Source of the DNA: Rhodoferax sp. WC2427
GTDB lineage: Bacteria > Pseudomonadota > Gammaproteobacteria > Burkholderiales > Burkholderiaceae_C
NCBI RefSeq assembly: GCF_040822085.1
Contig: NZ_CP162006.1
Location: forward strand, 2,976,001 to 3,040,000
DNA length: 64,000 nucleotides
Reading direction: 5' to 3'
The notes below the pieces were generated by a model. The model had not been told where the DNA came from. It ran no database searches and saw only the letters and a list, made by a program, of their open reading frames with translations. Each line of letters begins with the position of its first letter. Position 1 is the first letter of the stretch. Below are positions 1-7,356 of this stretch, piece after piece. Both the position numbers and the translations under genes were made by a program.

Positions 1-14
1 CAAGGGCTGGGAGC

Positions 15-39
15 AGCGTGCACCGCCTGGGTGCACGCT
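15..39. terminator. Perfect stem-loop downstream of the first LysR gene
   Basis: Ten-base arms AGCGTGCACC and GGTGCACGCT face each other around a five-base loop. The hairpin lies beyond the stop of the minus-strand LysR gene, with a dispersed repeat between them. There is no long T-tract on either side, so termination is plausible but not certain. It could equally end a plus-strand gene lying before the window. Confidence 0.4.
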
Positions 40-48
40 ATCTAAAGA

Positions 49-92
49 ATAGCTGCCTACGCTGTATGAATGGGCGCTAGAGGCCCTTTTGG
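49..92 (+). repeat. Dispersed palindromic repeat, copy 1
   Basis: Member of the family that runs throughout the window. In forward reading it has an AGCTGCT-type block, an ACGCT block, a central palindrome around ATAAGCG or GGGCGC, and an AGAGGCC end. This copy has AGCTGCCTACGCT and GGGCGCTAGAGGCC. It lies between the LysR stop and the hairpin at 15-39. Confidence 0.75.
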
Positions 93-103
93 CTCAAGCT
101 GCG

Positions 104-1027
104 TCAGCGCTTGTCCATGAACAACTCGGCGCACACACCGCGCAGCCAACGGCTGGCGGCATCAAAGTGGTAGCGGGCGTACCAGTACTGCTTTACGGTA
201 AATGGGGGTATCGGCAACGGGCACACCAGCACCCGCAGGCCCGCGGTGTGGGCCAGGGTTTCGCCAATGTGGCGGGGCAAAGTGGCGACCAGGTCGCTGT
301 CCGACAGGATCGCCGACAGGCCCAAAAAACCCGGCAGTTCCAGCAACACGCGACGCTCCACGCCCAGGGCTTTGAGGGTGGTGTCCAGCAGCTGGTAGCC
401 GGTGCCCGAGACGATGCCGACGTGCGATTCGGCCAGGTAGTCCTGCAGGGTAAAGGTGGTGCCGATGCGCGGGTGGCGGGCGTTGCACAGGCAGATCCAG
501 TCCTGGCCGAACAGGCTTTGCTGGTAGAAGCCCGCCTCTTGCCCGGCCTCCAGGCCGCGCACCAGGCCCAGGGCCAGATCGGCCTCGCCCGACTGCAGGG
601 CGGGCACCAGGCGGGCATCGATGGTGGCGGCCTCCAGGCGCACCTGCGGGGCCAGGGCGCGCACGTGCGAGAACAGGCGCGGCAGCAGGGTGACGTGGCT
701 GGCATCGGTCATGAAGATGCGGAACCGGCGCTGCGCACTGGCGGGGTCGAACACGGCCTCGGACTCGGACAGGCGGCGCAGGCCCTCCAGCACCTCGCGC
801 ACGGTGGGTATCAGGCCGTCGGTGCGGGGCGTGGGCTGCATGCCGGTAGGGGTGCGCACAAACAGCGGGTCGTTGAACTGGGCGCGCAAGCGCCCCAACC
901 AGATGCTGACGGTGGGCTGGCTCTGGCCCAGCAGCTCGGCCGACCGGGTGACGCTGCGGGTGGTGTAGAGCAGGTCCAGCAGGCGCAGCAGCTTGGGCTC
1001 CAGCAGGGTGGGGTCGGGATCGGCCAT
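104..1027 (-). CDS. LysR-family transcriptional regulator
   Basis: Predicted DNA-binding regulator of 307 aa, normal for the LysR family. The N-terminal winged helix-turn-helix covers about residues 10-70 (SVTRSAELLGQSQPTVSIWL is the helix-turn-helix stretch). The rest looks like a LysR substrate-binding domain, with the family's ARHPR-type and GYQLL segments. It is transcribed away from the Gfo/Idh/MocA gene at 1116, and the 88-bp gap holds a clear palindrome (1059-1077), so it probably controls that gene and the following VOC gene. The effector is unknown; an aromatic or hydroxy acid is a guess from context. The ATG start is preferred because it begins the conserved domain and leaves the shared promoter gap free. 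Confidence 0.9.
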   Translation of the reverse strand: MADPDPTLLEPKLLRLLDLLYTTRSVTRSAELLGQSQPTVSIWLGRLRAQFNDPLFVRTPTGMQPTPRTDGLIPTVREVLEGLRRLSESEAVFDPASAQRRFRIFMTDASHVTLLPRLFSHVRALAPQVRLEAATIDARLVPALQSGEADLALGLVRGLEAGQEAGFYQQSLFGQDWICLCNARHPRIGTTFTLQDYLAESHVGIVSGTGYQLLDTTLKALGVERRVLLELPGFLGLSAILSDSDLVATLPRHIGETLAHTAGLRVLVCPLPIPPFTVKQYWYARYHFDAASRWLRGVCAELFMDKR

Positions 1028-1058
1028 AAAAAATCTAAATGCTGGTTATTGCAGGCAT

Positions 1059-1077
1059 TGCCTATCTAGTATAGGCA
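1059..1077. promoter_or_regulatory. Candidate LysR operator
   Basis: Perfect seven-base arms TGCCTAT and ATAGGCA with a five-base centre. The T-N11-A spacing expected of LysR boxes occurs twice by symmetry (1059/1071 and 1065/1077). It sits between the divergent LysR and Gfo/Idh starts, about 40-60 bp from each start codon. Function is inferred from form and position. Confidence 0.6.
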
Positions 1078-1115
1078 GGCCCGCCTACGATGCGGGCACC
1101 AACCGAGGAGACTTT

Positions 1116-2150
1116 ATGCAAAACACCATCCGATGGGGCGTGCTGGGCGCGGCATCCATCGCCATTGAACGCACCATGCCTGCCATCCAGTCAGCACCCA
1201 GCGCCACCCTGCGGGCCCTGGCCTCGCGCGATGCCGCCAAGGGCCAGGCGGTGGCGCAGACGCTGGGCATTCCGCGGGTCTACGCCGGTGAGGGCGGCTA
1301 CCAGGCGCTGCTGGCCGACCCGGAGCTCGACGCGGTCTACATCCCGTTGCCCAACCAGCTGCACTTCGACTGGTCGGTGCGGGCGCTGGAGGCGGGCAAG
1401 CATGTGCTGTGCGAGAAGCCGCTGTGCCTCACCGCGGCGCAGGTGCAGCAGCTCTGCGCGGTGCGCGACCGCACGGGCAAGCACGTCGAGGAAGGCTTTG
1501 GCTTTCGCAACCACCCGCAATGGGCCAAGCTGGATGGGCTGCTGACCGGCAACGCTATCGGCCCGGTGCGGGCGGTGCATGCCACGCTGGCCAAGCAGTT
1601 CTACCACCCACAGGACGTGCGCAACAACCTGGCCGCGGGCGGCGGCGCGCTGTACGACATGGGTTCGTACACCATCAGCGCCTGCAATCTGGTGTTCAAA
1701 CGCCCGCCCGAGCGGGTGGTGGCCACGCTGGAGCGCGACCCGGTGTTTGGCACCGACCGCCTGAGCAGCGCGCTGCTGGACTACGGCGACAGCCACGCCG
1801 CCATTACCGTGGCCACCCAGGCCGGGCCCAACGGCTGGGGCTCGCACCAGCAGATGTCGGTGCTGGGCGGCACCGGCTGGCTGCGGCTGGACTTTCCGTT
1901 TGCCCAGGCCCGGCCCAGCGCCTGCGAAATTGCCCTGGGCGACAGCCACAGCGTGGGCTACCAGCCCAGCCAGCGCTTCTCCTTTGAGCCGGTCAACCAG
2001 TACCAGCTGCAGGTGGAACGCTTCTCGCGCTACCTGCTGGGCGAGCAAGTGCCGAGCTGGCCGATCGAGGACGCGCTGGGCACGCTACGCACCATCGAGG
2101 CGCTGTTTGCGTCGGCCCGCACCGGCACGTGGCAAGCCCTGCCAAAATGA
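1116..2150 (+). CDS. Gfo/Idh/MocA-family oxidoreductase
   Basis: NAD(P)-dependent oxidoreductase of 344 aa with an N-terminal Rossmann fold (GVLGAASIA, residues 8-16) and the family's EKP motif (HVLCEKPLCL, about residue 100) that carries the active-site lysine. The C-terminal half has the mixed alpha/beta substrate domain, including GGGALYDMGSY. ATG at 1116 is chosen because GAGGAG lies six bases upstream and the Rossmann fold starts directly after it. Its stop overlaps the start of the VOC gene (ATGA), so the two are co-translated. Members of this family act on sugars, inositols, dihydrodiols and semialdehydes (LigC in protocatechuate breakdown is one), so the substrate is open. Divergent from the LysR gene. 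Confidence 0.9.
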   Translation: MQNTIRWGVLGAASIAIERTMPAIQSAPSATLRALASRDAAKGQAVAQTLGIPRVYAGEGGYQALLADPELDAVYIPLPNQLHFDWSVRALEAGKHVLCEKPLCLTAAQVQQLCAVRDRTGKHVEEGFGFRNHPQWAKLDGLLTGNAIGPVRAVHATLAKQFYHPQDVRNNLAAGGGALYDMGSYTISACNLVFKRPPERVVATLERDPVFGTDRLSSALLDYGDSHAAITVATQAGPNGWGSHQQMSVLGGTGWLRLDFPFAQARPSACEIALGDSHSVGYQPSQRFSFEPVNQYQLQVERFSRYLLGEQVPSWPIEDALGTLRTIEALFASARTGTWQALPK

Positions 2151-3055
2151 CGGACCAACCCACCCCATCCAGCATGTACAACCCCTTCAATCGCGCCACC
2201 GAAGACGTCGGCAACATCATCGAATTCGGCCATGTCAATCTGCGCGTGGCCCAGCAGCAGCAGGCCATCGTCTTCTACGCCATGGGACTGGGCCTGACCC
2301 GCGACCCCTACCAGCGCACCGGCATCGACAACGCCTGGATGAATATCGGCAGCAGCCAGTTCCACCTGCCCACGGGCCGCGCCGAAGTGCTGCGCGGCGT
2401 GGTGGGGCTGGTCATGCCCGACCTGGACGGGCTGCTGGCGCGGCTGGGCCAGATCGCGCCGCTACTCAGTGGCACCCAGTTTGGCTTTGAGCGCCATGGC
2501 GACATGGTGCTGGCCACCTGCCCCTGGGGCAACCGCATCCGCGTGCATGCCCCGGATGCGGCGCAGTTTGGCCCCTTGCGCTTAGGCATGCCCTATGTGG
2601 AGGTGGACTGCGCGCCCGGCACGGTGGTGGGCATTGCGCGGTTTTATACCGAGATTTTGGGTGCCTTGGGCAGCGTGGGCGAGGACGGGCGCGGGGCGTT
2701 TGCGCGGATTGCGGCGGGGCTGTATGGCAGCCTGGTGTTCCGCGAAACCGCCCGCCCCCTGCCCGCGTACGACGGCCACCACGTGCAGATCAGCGTGGCC
2801 GATTTCTCCGGCCCGCACCAGCGGCTGCGGGAGCGCGGCCTGGTTACCGAAGAAAGCAGCCAAAGCCAGTACCGCTTCCAGGACATCCTGGATCTGGACA
2901 CCGGCCGCGTGCTGGCCACGCTGGAGCACGAGGTGCGTAGCATGCGGCACCCCGCGTTTGCCCGGCCTTTGGTGAACCGCAACCTGGCCAATGGCGGCGA
3001 TGCGTTTGTGCCGGGCTGGGAGGATGCGGCCTGGTTGGCAGGGCCGGGGGTGTAA
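2147..3055 (+). CDS. Two-domain VOC (glyoxalase/dioxygenase superfamily) protein
   Basis: A 302-aa protein with two vicinal-oxygen-chelate folds. The first starts at about residue 25 (EFGHVNLRV) and the second at about residue 145 (GMPYVEVDC), with typical end strands such as GHHVQISVADF. Histidines at the start of the first module and in GHHVQIS could bind a metal. Start: ATG at 2147 overlaps the upstream TGA, which indicates coupling with the Gfo/Idh gene; a GTG 18 bp earlier is possible. VOC enzymes include extradiol dioxygenases, glyoxalases and isomerases, and nothing here fixes the reaction. The layout suggests a step in the same pathway as its partner. Confidence 0.8.
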   Translation: MTDQPTPSSMYNPFNRATEDVGNIIEFGHVNLRVAQQQQAIVFYAMGLGLTRDPYQRTGIDNAWMNIGSSQFHLPTGRAEVLRGVVGLVMPDLDGLLARLGQIAPLLSGTQFGFERHGDMVLATCPWGNRIRVHAPDAAQFGPLRLGMPYVEVDCAPGTVVGIARFYTEILGALGSVGEDGRGAFARIAAGLYGSLVFRETARPLPAYDGHHVQISVADFSGPHQRLRERGLVTEESSQSQYRFQDILDLDTGRVLATLEHEVRSMRHPAFARPLVNRNLANGGDAFVPGWEDAAWLAGPGV

Positions 3056-3059
3056 AAGC

Positions 3060-3881
3060 CTACCCGGCAAATCCAAACAACCGCCGCGGCGTGTCCCACA
3101 GCATGGCTCGCCGCGCCGCCGCATCCGGCACCAGGCGTCCAAACAGCGCCAGCAGCGGCCCGTAGTCGATGCGCGCCGGGGCGCGCAGAAACGGCCAATC
3201 AGAAGCCCATACCAGCGACTGCGGCGTGTACGCCTCCACCAGCGCCTGCACAAACGGCCAGGCATCGGCGTGCGGAAACGGCTGCACCGAGGTTTTCACC
3301 AGGCTGGAAATCTTCACCACCGCCCGGCCCGTCTCGGCCAGGCCCAGCAGCGCCTGAAAGCCCGGCTGGCCCAGGCCCTTGGTGGGGTCGGGGCGGCCGC
3401 AGTGGTCGAACAGCAGGCGCGCACCGCTATCCACCAGCAGGGGCTTCAGGGGCACCAGTTCGTCCGACTGCACCTGCACCTGGGCCCAAAGGCCAAGCTG
3501 GCGCAGGCGCTCCAGCAGCGGCCCGGCGGCGCGGTAGTAGTCCACGCCCAGCAGGGCCACGTTCAGCGCCACGCCCACCACACCGGCGGCCTGCAGGTCT
3601 TGCAATTCGGCCAGGCTGGCATCCAGCGGCACCACGGCCACCCCCTTGTAGCGACCCGCGCTGTGGGCGATGGCGTCGAGCATGCAGCGGTTGTCCAGGC
3701 CGTAACCTGAGTTGGGGCCGACCAGCAGCGCGTGGCGCACGCCATGGGCATCCAGCGTGTGGCCAAGCTGGGCGGCGGTGCCGATTTCGTGGCCAGCGGG
3801 CTTGTAGAAATTGTCTTCGGGGTATGGGAAACGGGCGGGGTCGAAGATGTGTACGTGGCAGTCGATCTTGGGGGTGTCCAT
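3060..3881 (-). CDS. Amidohydrolase_2 family hydrolase (2-pyrone-4,6-dicarboxylate lactonase-like)
   Basis: Metal-dependent hydrolase of 273 aa with a TIM-barrel fold. The N-terminal DCHVHIFDP (about residues 7-15) gives the HxH metal site. FPYPEDNFY follows as in lactonases of the LigI type, and LLFDHCGRPDP and LVWASDWPF (residue about 235) supply the later histidine and aspartate. ATG at 3881 is preferred since AGGAG lies eight bases before it. The gene converges with the VOC gene, with only a four-base gap between their ends, and diverges from the ketopantoate-reductase-like gene. LigI-type lactonases act in the protocatechuate 4,5-cleavage pathway, but other members hydrolyse unrelated lactones, so the exact substrate is unproven. 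Confidence 0.8.
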   Translation of the reverse strand: MDTPKIDCHVHIFDPARFPYPEDNFYKPAGHEIGTAAQLGHTLDAHGVRHALLVGPNSGYGLDNRCMLDAIAHSAGRYKGVAVVPLDASLAELQDLQAAGVVGVALNVALLGVDYYRAAGPLLERLRQLGLWAQVQVQSDELVPLKPLLVDSGARLLFDHCGRPDPTKGLGQPGFQALLGLAETGRAVVKISSLVKTSVQPFPHADAWPFVQALVEAYTPQSLVWASDWPFLRAPARIDYGPLLALFGRLVPDAAARRAMLWDTPRRLFGFAG

Positions 3882-3922
3882 AGGGGCTCCTGGGGTTCTG
3901 GTGCAGATTGTCCCTCCGCATA

Positions 3923-3943
3923 TCCATTGCGTAAAACAATGGA
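3923..3943. promoter_or_regulatory. Candidate operator between amidohydrolase and ketopantoate-reductase-like genes
   Basis: Inverted repeat TCCATTG / CAATGGA with a seven-base AT-rich centre, located in the divergent intergenic gap. The regulator is unknown; IclR- or LysR-type proteins bind sites of this form. Confidence 0.45.
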
Positions 3944-4018
3944 ATGTATTGCCCGCATTGCATTTACAGCATAGCCAAGCAAACCTACGATCCGCCTCCA
4001 TCGCTACAGGAGACGGTT

Positions 4019-4945
4019 GTGAAAATTTGCATTGTGGGCGCGGGTGCCCTGGGCTGTGCCATCGGCGGCGTGCTGGCGGAAGCCGGGCACACGGTGTGGC
4101 TGGTCAACCGGGGCCAGGCGCAGGTGGATGCGCTGCGCCAGCACGGGCTTACGCTGCGCGAGAACGGCGTGGACCGCCAAGTCGCCGTGCACGCCGCCAC
4201 CCGCTGCGCGGAGATCAACGGCTTCGTGGACCTGGTCATCGTGCTGGTCAAGTCCTTCCATACCTTTGAGGCCATAGCCTCCGCCCGCTGCATCGTCGGC
4301 CCCGACACCGTGGTGCTGTCGCTGCAAAACGGCCTGGGCCATGAGGATGTACTGGCCGAGGCCGTGGGCCGCGAACACGTCCTGGCAGGCAAAACCTACG
4401 CCGGTGGCGTGGTGCTGGCCCCCGGCCATGTGCTGATCGGCACCCAGGGCAAAGAAACTCTGATCGGCGAGCTGGACGGTCAGGTAACCGACCGGGTGGC
4501 CACCATTGCCGCCGCCTTCAACCACGCCGGGCTCACCACCACCGTCAGCGACAACATCTTGGGCACCATGTGGGACAAGCTGCTGGTCAACGTGGCCACC
4601 GGTGCCTTGAGCGGCATCACCCGCCTCCCCTACGGCGACCTGTACGCCGTGCCCGAAGTCGAAGCCTGCGCCGTGGCCGCCGTGGCCGAGGCGATGGCGG
4701 TGGCCCAGGCCGCAGGCATCCGCCTGACCAGCACCGAGCCCCGCCAGGCCTGGGTGAAAGCCGCCGACGGCCTGCCCGCCGCGTTCAAGGCCTCGATGCT
4801 GCAAAGCCTGGAAAAGGGCTCCATCACCGAGATCGACTTTGTGAACGGCGCGGTGGTGCGCTGGGGCGCGAAGTACGGCGTGCCCACCCCCGTCAACCAG
4901 GCGCTGGTGGCCTGCATCAAGGGCATCGAACGCGCCAAAACTTAG
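4019..4945 (+). CDS. 2-dehydropantoate 2-reductase family protein (ApbA/PanE-like)
   Basis: NADP-dependent reductase family member of 308 aa. A Rossmann nucleotide-binding motif opens the protein (CIVGAGALGCAIGG, residues 4-17). The C-terminal ApbA_C helical domain includes MWDKLLVNVATGALSG (about residue 180) with the family's catalytic lysine. GTG at 4019 is chosen: it sits directly before the Rossmann fold and follows an AGGAGA ribosome site at 4007-4012. True PanE makes pantoate for CoA. Because this copy lies among catabolic genes with VOC, MaoC and CoA-transferase neighbours, it may instead reduce another 2-oxo acid, so no symbol is given. Confidence 0.85.
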   Translation: MKICIVGAGALGCAIGGVLAEAGHTVWLVNRGQAQVDALRQHGLTLRENGVDRQVAVHAATRCAEINGFVDLVIVLVKSFHTFEAIASARCIVGPDTVVLSLQNGLGHEDVLAEAVGREHVLAGKTYAGGVVLAPGHVLIGTQGKETLIGELDGQVTDRVATIAAAFNHAGLTTTVSDNILGTMWDKLLVNVATGALSGITRLPYGDLYAVPEVEACAVAAVAEAMAVAQAAGIRLTSTEPRQAWVKAADGLPAAFKASMLQSLEKGSITEIDFVNGAVVRWGAKYGVPTPVNQALVACIKGIERAKT

Positions 4946-4954
4946 TGAAACACC

Positions 4955-5028
4955 CCCAGGCTGCGCCAACCCCCTTGCAGGGGGCAACACCAGTGGCCCG
5001 GCAAAGCCGGTTCCACGGTGTTCCTGGG
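4955..5028. repeat. Structured intergenic element with nested hairpins
   Basis: An outer stem CCCAGG/CCTGGG (4955-4960 with 5023-5028) encloses a CCCCC-TTGCA-GGGGG hairpin (4970-4984) and a second arm AACACC/GGTGTT (4986-4991 with 5017-5022). Together they make a three-way folded unit of 74 bp between two plus-strand genes. The form suggests an RNA-level or REP-type element that could act as an attenuator. I saw no second full copy in this window. Confidence 0.55.
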
Positions 5029-5057
5029 AAAGACAGTTCTTCTTAAACACATCACTT

Positions 5058-5462
5058 ATGACCACCCCCCAAAAATCCTACGTAGAGCACGTGGCCGTGC
5101 GCGTCCAAGACATCCAGTGGCACATCCACTTCTTCTATGAAGTGCTCGGCATGGACGTGCGCGAGATCGACGGCCCCACCGATGCCCCGAACCAGTACTG
5201 GACCCTGGGCGGCCTGCAACTGATGCACACGCCCGGCTTCACTGCCCCGCCCAGCAACGACGCGGGCTGGCTGGCCCACCTGGGCATCATGGTGCAAGAC
5301 CTGCCCGCCGCCCTGCAGGCCGCGCAGGCCTGGGGCGTGAAACCCCTGCCCCAGGGCAGCAACTGGCTGCAATTGCCCGACGGCCTGGCGATCGAGCTGA
5401 TCCAGGCCAGCGGCACGTCCGTCGCCGACATCCTGGCCATCAACCCCCGCGAAAAACCCTGA
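5058..5462 (+). CDS. Small VOC-family protein
   Basis: Single VOC domain of 134 aa: VEHVAVRVQDIQWHIHFFYE at residues 9-28 and AHLGIMVQDL in the second half are the paired metal-binding strands. The C-terminal LPDGLAIELIQ supplies the usual glutamate. These features fit the glyoxalase/dioxygenase superfamily. It ends eight bases before the MaoC gene and so likely forms an operon with MaoC and the CoA-transferase. The reaction is not assignable. The lactoylglutathione lyase name is avoided because the surroundings point to acyl-CoA chemistry. Confidence 0.75.
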   Translation: MTTPQKSYVEHVAVRVQDIQWHIHFFYEVLGMDVREIDGPTDAPNQYWTLGGLQLMHTPGFTAPPSNDAGWLAHLGIMVQDLPAALQAAQAWGVKPLPQGSNWLQLPDGLAIELIQASGTSVADILAINPREKP

Positions 5463-5470
5463 GGCCCACC

Positions 5471-5950
5471 ATGATCATCCCCACATTCCACTTCCAGACC
5501 CCCGAAAAATACTGGGACGATGCCCAGGTGGGCGACAGCTGCACCAGCCCCACCTACCTGGTCACCGGCGAGCGCATCGATGCCTATGCCGAGATCACTG
5601 GCGACTACACCCCCGTGCACGTGGACGAGGAATATGCCAATGCCTCCCACTTCGGCTGCCGCGTGGCGCATGGGCTGATGGGTCAGTCGGTGGCCGACGG
5701 CCTGAAGACGCAGAGCGAATACCGCTTCCTGCCCGGCATGTCGCTGGGCTGGACCTGGGACTTCTTGCTGCCCATCAAGATTGGCGACGTGCTGCGCGTG
5801 CGCTTCACGGTGGGCAGCATGCGCGCCAGCCAAAGCAAACCCGGCTGGGGCATCGTGGTGCTGCCGTCCGAGCTGCTGAACCAGCACGACCAGGTGGTGC
5901 AAAAAGGCGAACACCGCCTCATGGTGCCGCGCCGCCCTGGCACGTTTTAA
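5471..5950 (+). CDS. MaoC-like dehydratase/hydratase
   Basis: Hot-dog-fold protein of 159 aa with the hydratase 2 motif at about residues 41-68: ITGDYTPVHVDEEYA followed by RVAHGLM. The aspartate and histidine of this motif are the catalytic pair of R-specific enoyl-CoA hydratases. It probably hydrates or dehydrates a CoA thioester. It lies between a VOC gene and a CaiB/BaiF CoA-transferase, the grouping seen in routes that activate and break down organic acids such as mesaconate or branched acids. The actual acid cannot be read from the sequence. Confidence 0.85.
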   Translation: MIIPTFHFQTPEKYWDDAQVGDSCTSPTYLVTGERIDAYAEITGDYTPVHVDEEYANASHFGCRVAHGLMGQSVADGLKTQSEYRFLPGMSLGWTWDFLLPIKIGDVLRVRFTVGSMRASQSKPGWGIVVLPSELLNQHDQVVQKGEHRLMVPRRPGTF

Positions 5951-5959
5951 AACTACAAA

Positions 5960-6003
5960 ATTCATAGCTGCTCACGCTTATCCAATAAGCACAAGAAGGT
6001 CAT
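5960..6003 (+). repeat. Dispersed palindromic repeat, copy 2
   Basis: Has ATAGCTGCTCACGCTTAT and AATAAGCACAAGAAGG. It lies between the MaoC stop and the CoA-transferase start, and its end serves as the leader (AAGAAGGTC) just before the ATG at 6007. Confidence 0.75.
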
Positions 6004-6006
6004 TTC

Positions 6007-7227
6007 ATGCCTAAAAATTCCCAAGCCCTGCCACTCGCCGGTTTCCGCGTGGTCGACTACAGCCACTTTCTGGCCGGGCCCTACCTGGGCCGCTGCCTGG
6101 CCGCCCTGGGCGCGGACGTGATCAAGGTGGAGCGGCCCAAGGCGGGCGATGCCGGGCGTGCCCACGCTTATTTCATCCAGGGCCAGAGCGGCTACTTTTT
6201 GCAGCAGAACATGGGCAAGCAAGGCCTGTGCATCAACCTCAAAGACCCGCGCGGCCTGGCGCTGATGCACAAGCTCACCGACAGCGCCGACGTGTTTGTC
6301 GAAAACTACCGCCCCGGCGCGCTCACCAAGCTGGGCCTGGGCTATGAGGAACTGTCCAGTCGCAACCCCGGCCTGGTGTACTGCTCCATCTCGGCCTACG
6401 GCCACACCGGGCCGGACGCGCACCGCGCAGGCTTTGGCCTGATCGCCGAGGCCAAGAGCGGCATCATGGCCATGGTCGGCTCGCCCGGCGAGGCACCGCC
6501 GCTGCTGCGCGTGTCGCTGGGCGATATGTACACCGGCATCCACGGCGTGGCGGCGGTGTGCGCAGCGCTGCTGGGGCGGGTGAAGTCGGGCCGCGGCCAG
6601 CATATCGACCTGTCGCTGTACGACTGCCTGGTGTCCATGCACGACTACGCGGTGCAGTGCTACACCTTGTCGGGCGGCAAAGACATCCCCGTGCAAACCG
6701 GCCACGACATGCCACAAAGCACCCTGTACGGCGTGTTCACCGCCAGCGACGGCTACCTGGTGATCGCCGCCCAGGTGGACGATGCCTGGAAGCGCTTTGC
6801 GCAGCTGATCGGTGGCGATGCGCTGGCAGGCGACGCGCGCTTTCACACCTCAGCCGGGCGCAATGCGAACCGGGTGGAAATCCTGGCCCTGGCCAAGGCC
6901 TGGGTGGCCGCCCGTACGGTGGCCGAGGTGCTGGCCGCGTTGGATGCCATCGACGTGCCCAGCGCCAAGGTACAGAACATCGAAGAGGTCTTGAACGACC
7001 CACAGATCGTCGCCCGCAACATGGTCATCGAACAAGACCACCCGGTGCTGGGCAAGATCCGCCTGCCCAACCTGCCGTTTCGCTTCTCGGACTGCGACAC
7101 CTCGCCCCAAAGCGTGGCCCCCCGCATGGGCCAGCACAACCGCGAGATCGCTGCGGGCCTGGGCTACAGCGCGGAAGAGATTGATGCGCTGCAGGCGGCG
7201 GGTGTGTTGTACGCGTCTGAAGACTGA
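6007..7227 (+). CDS. CaiB/BaiF-family CoA-transferase
   Basis: Class III CoA-transferase of 406 aa, the normal size. Family features in order: YSHFLAGPYLGRCLAALGAD near residue 18, VIKVERP, VENYRPGALTKLGLGYE (about residues 98-114), the catalytic aspartate in SLGDMYTGIHG (about residue 175) and GRGQHIDLSLYD (about 197). It moves CoA between an acyl-CoA donor and a free acid. Its place after the MaoC gene suggests activation of the acid that MaoC then acts on. The ribosome site appears to come from the end of the dispersed repeat (AAGAAGG). Confidence 0.9.
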   Translation: MPKNSQALPLAGFRVVDYSHFLAGPYLGRCLAALGADVIKVERPKAGDAGRAHAYFIQGQSGYFLQQNMGKQGLCINLKDPRGLALMHKLTDSADVFVENYRPGALTKLGLGYEELSSRNPGLVYCSISAYGHTGPDAHRAGFGLIAEAKSGIMAMVGSPGEAPPLLRVSLGDMYTGIHGVAAVCAALLGRVKSGRGQHIDLSLYDCLVSMHDYAVQCYTLSGGKDIPVQTGHDMPQSTLYGVFTASDGYLVIAAQVDDAWKRFAQLIGGDALAGDARFHTSAGRNANRVEILALAKAWVAARTVAEVLAALDAIDVPSAKVQNIEEVLNDPQIVARNMVIEQDHPVLGKIRLPNLPFRFSDCDTSPQSVAPRMGQHNREIAAGLGYSAEEIDALQAAGVLYASED

Positions 7228-7254
7228 GGCCATGGCGACACCACGGGGCGTAGG

Positions 7255-7338
7255 CAATAAGGGTCAGATCCCAATTGCGCGCCGGAGTTTTGCGGAGCGA
7301 GAGCAGTGCTTCAAGCATTTGGGCTCTGACCCTTATTG
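7255..7338. repeat. 84-bp inverted-repeat element
   Basis: Terminal arms of 20 bases (CAATAAGGGTCAGATCCCAA and TTGGGCTCTGACCCTTATTG) match with one mismatch and enclose about 44 bases. The GGGTCAGA/TCTGACCC core resembles REP-type elements mobilised by RAYT transposases in other proteobacteria. No transposase gene is nearby. Confidence 0.65.
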
Positions 7339-7356
7339 GCGGGTTGGCGTTAATCG

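Noticed and set aside
4019..4945. Call as the housekeeping PanE
   Set aside because: The enzyme family is clear, but the catabolic surroundings make a pantothenate role uncertain, so no gene symbol was given.
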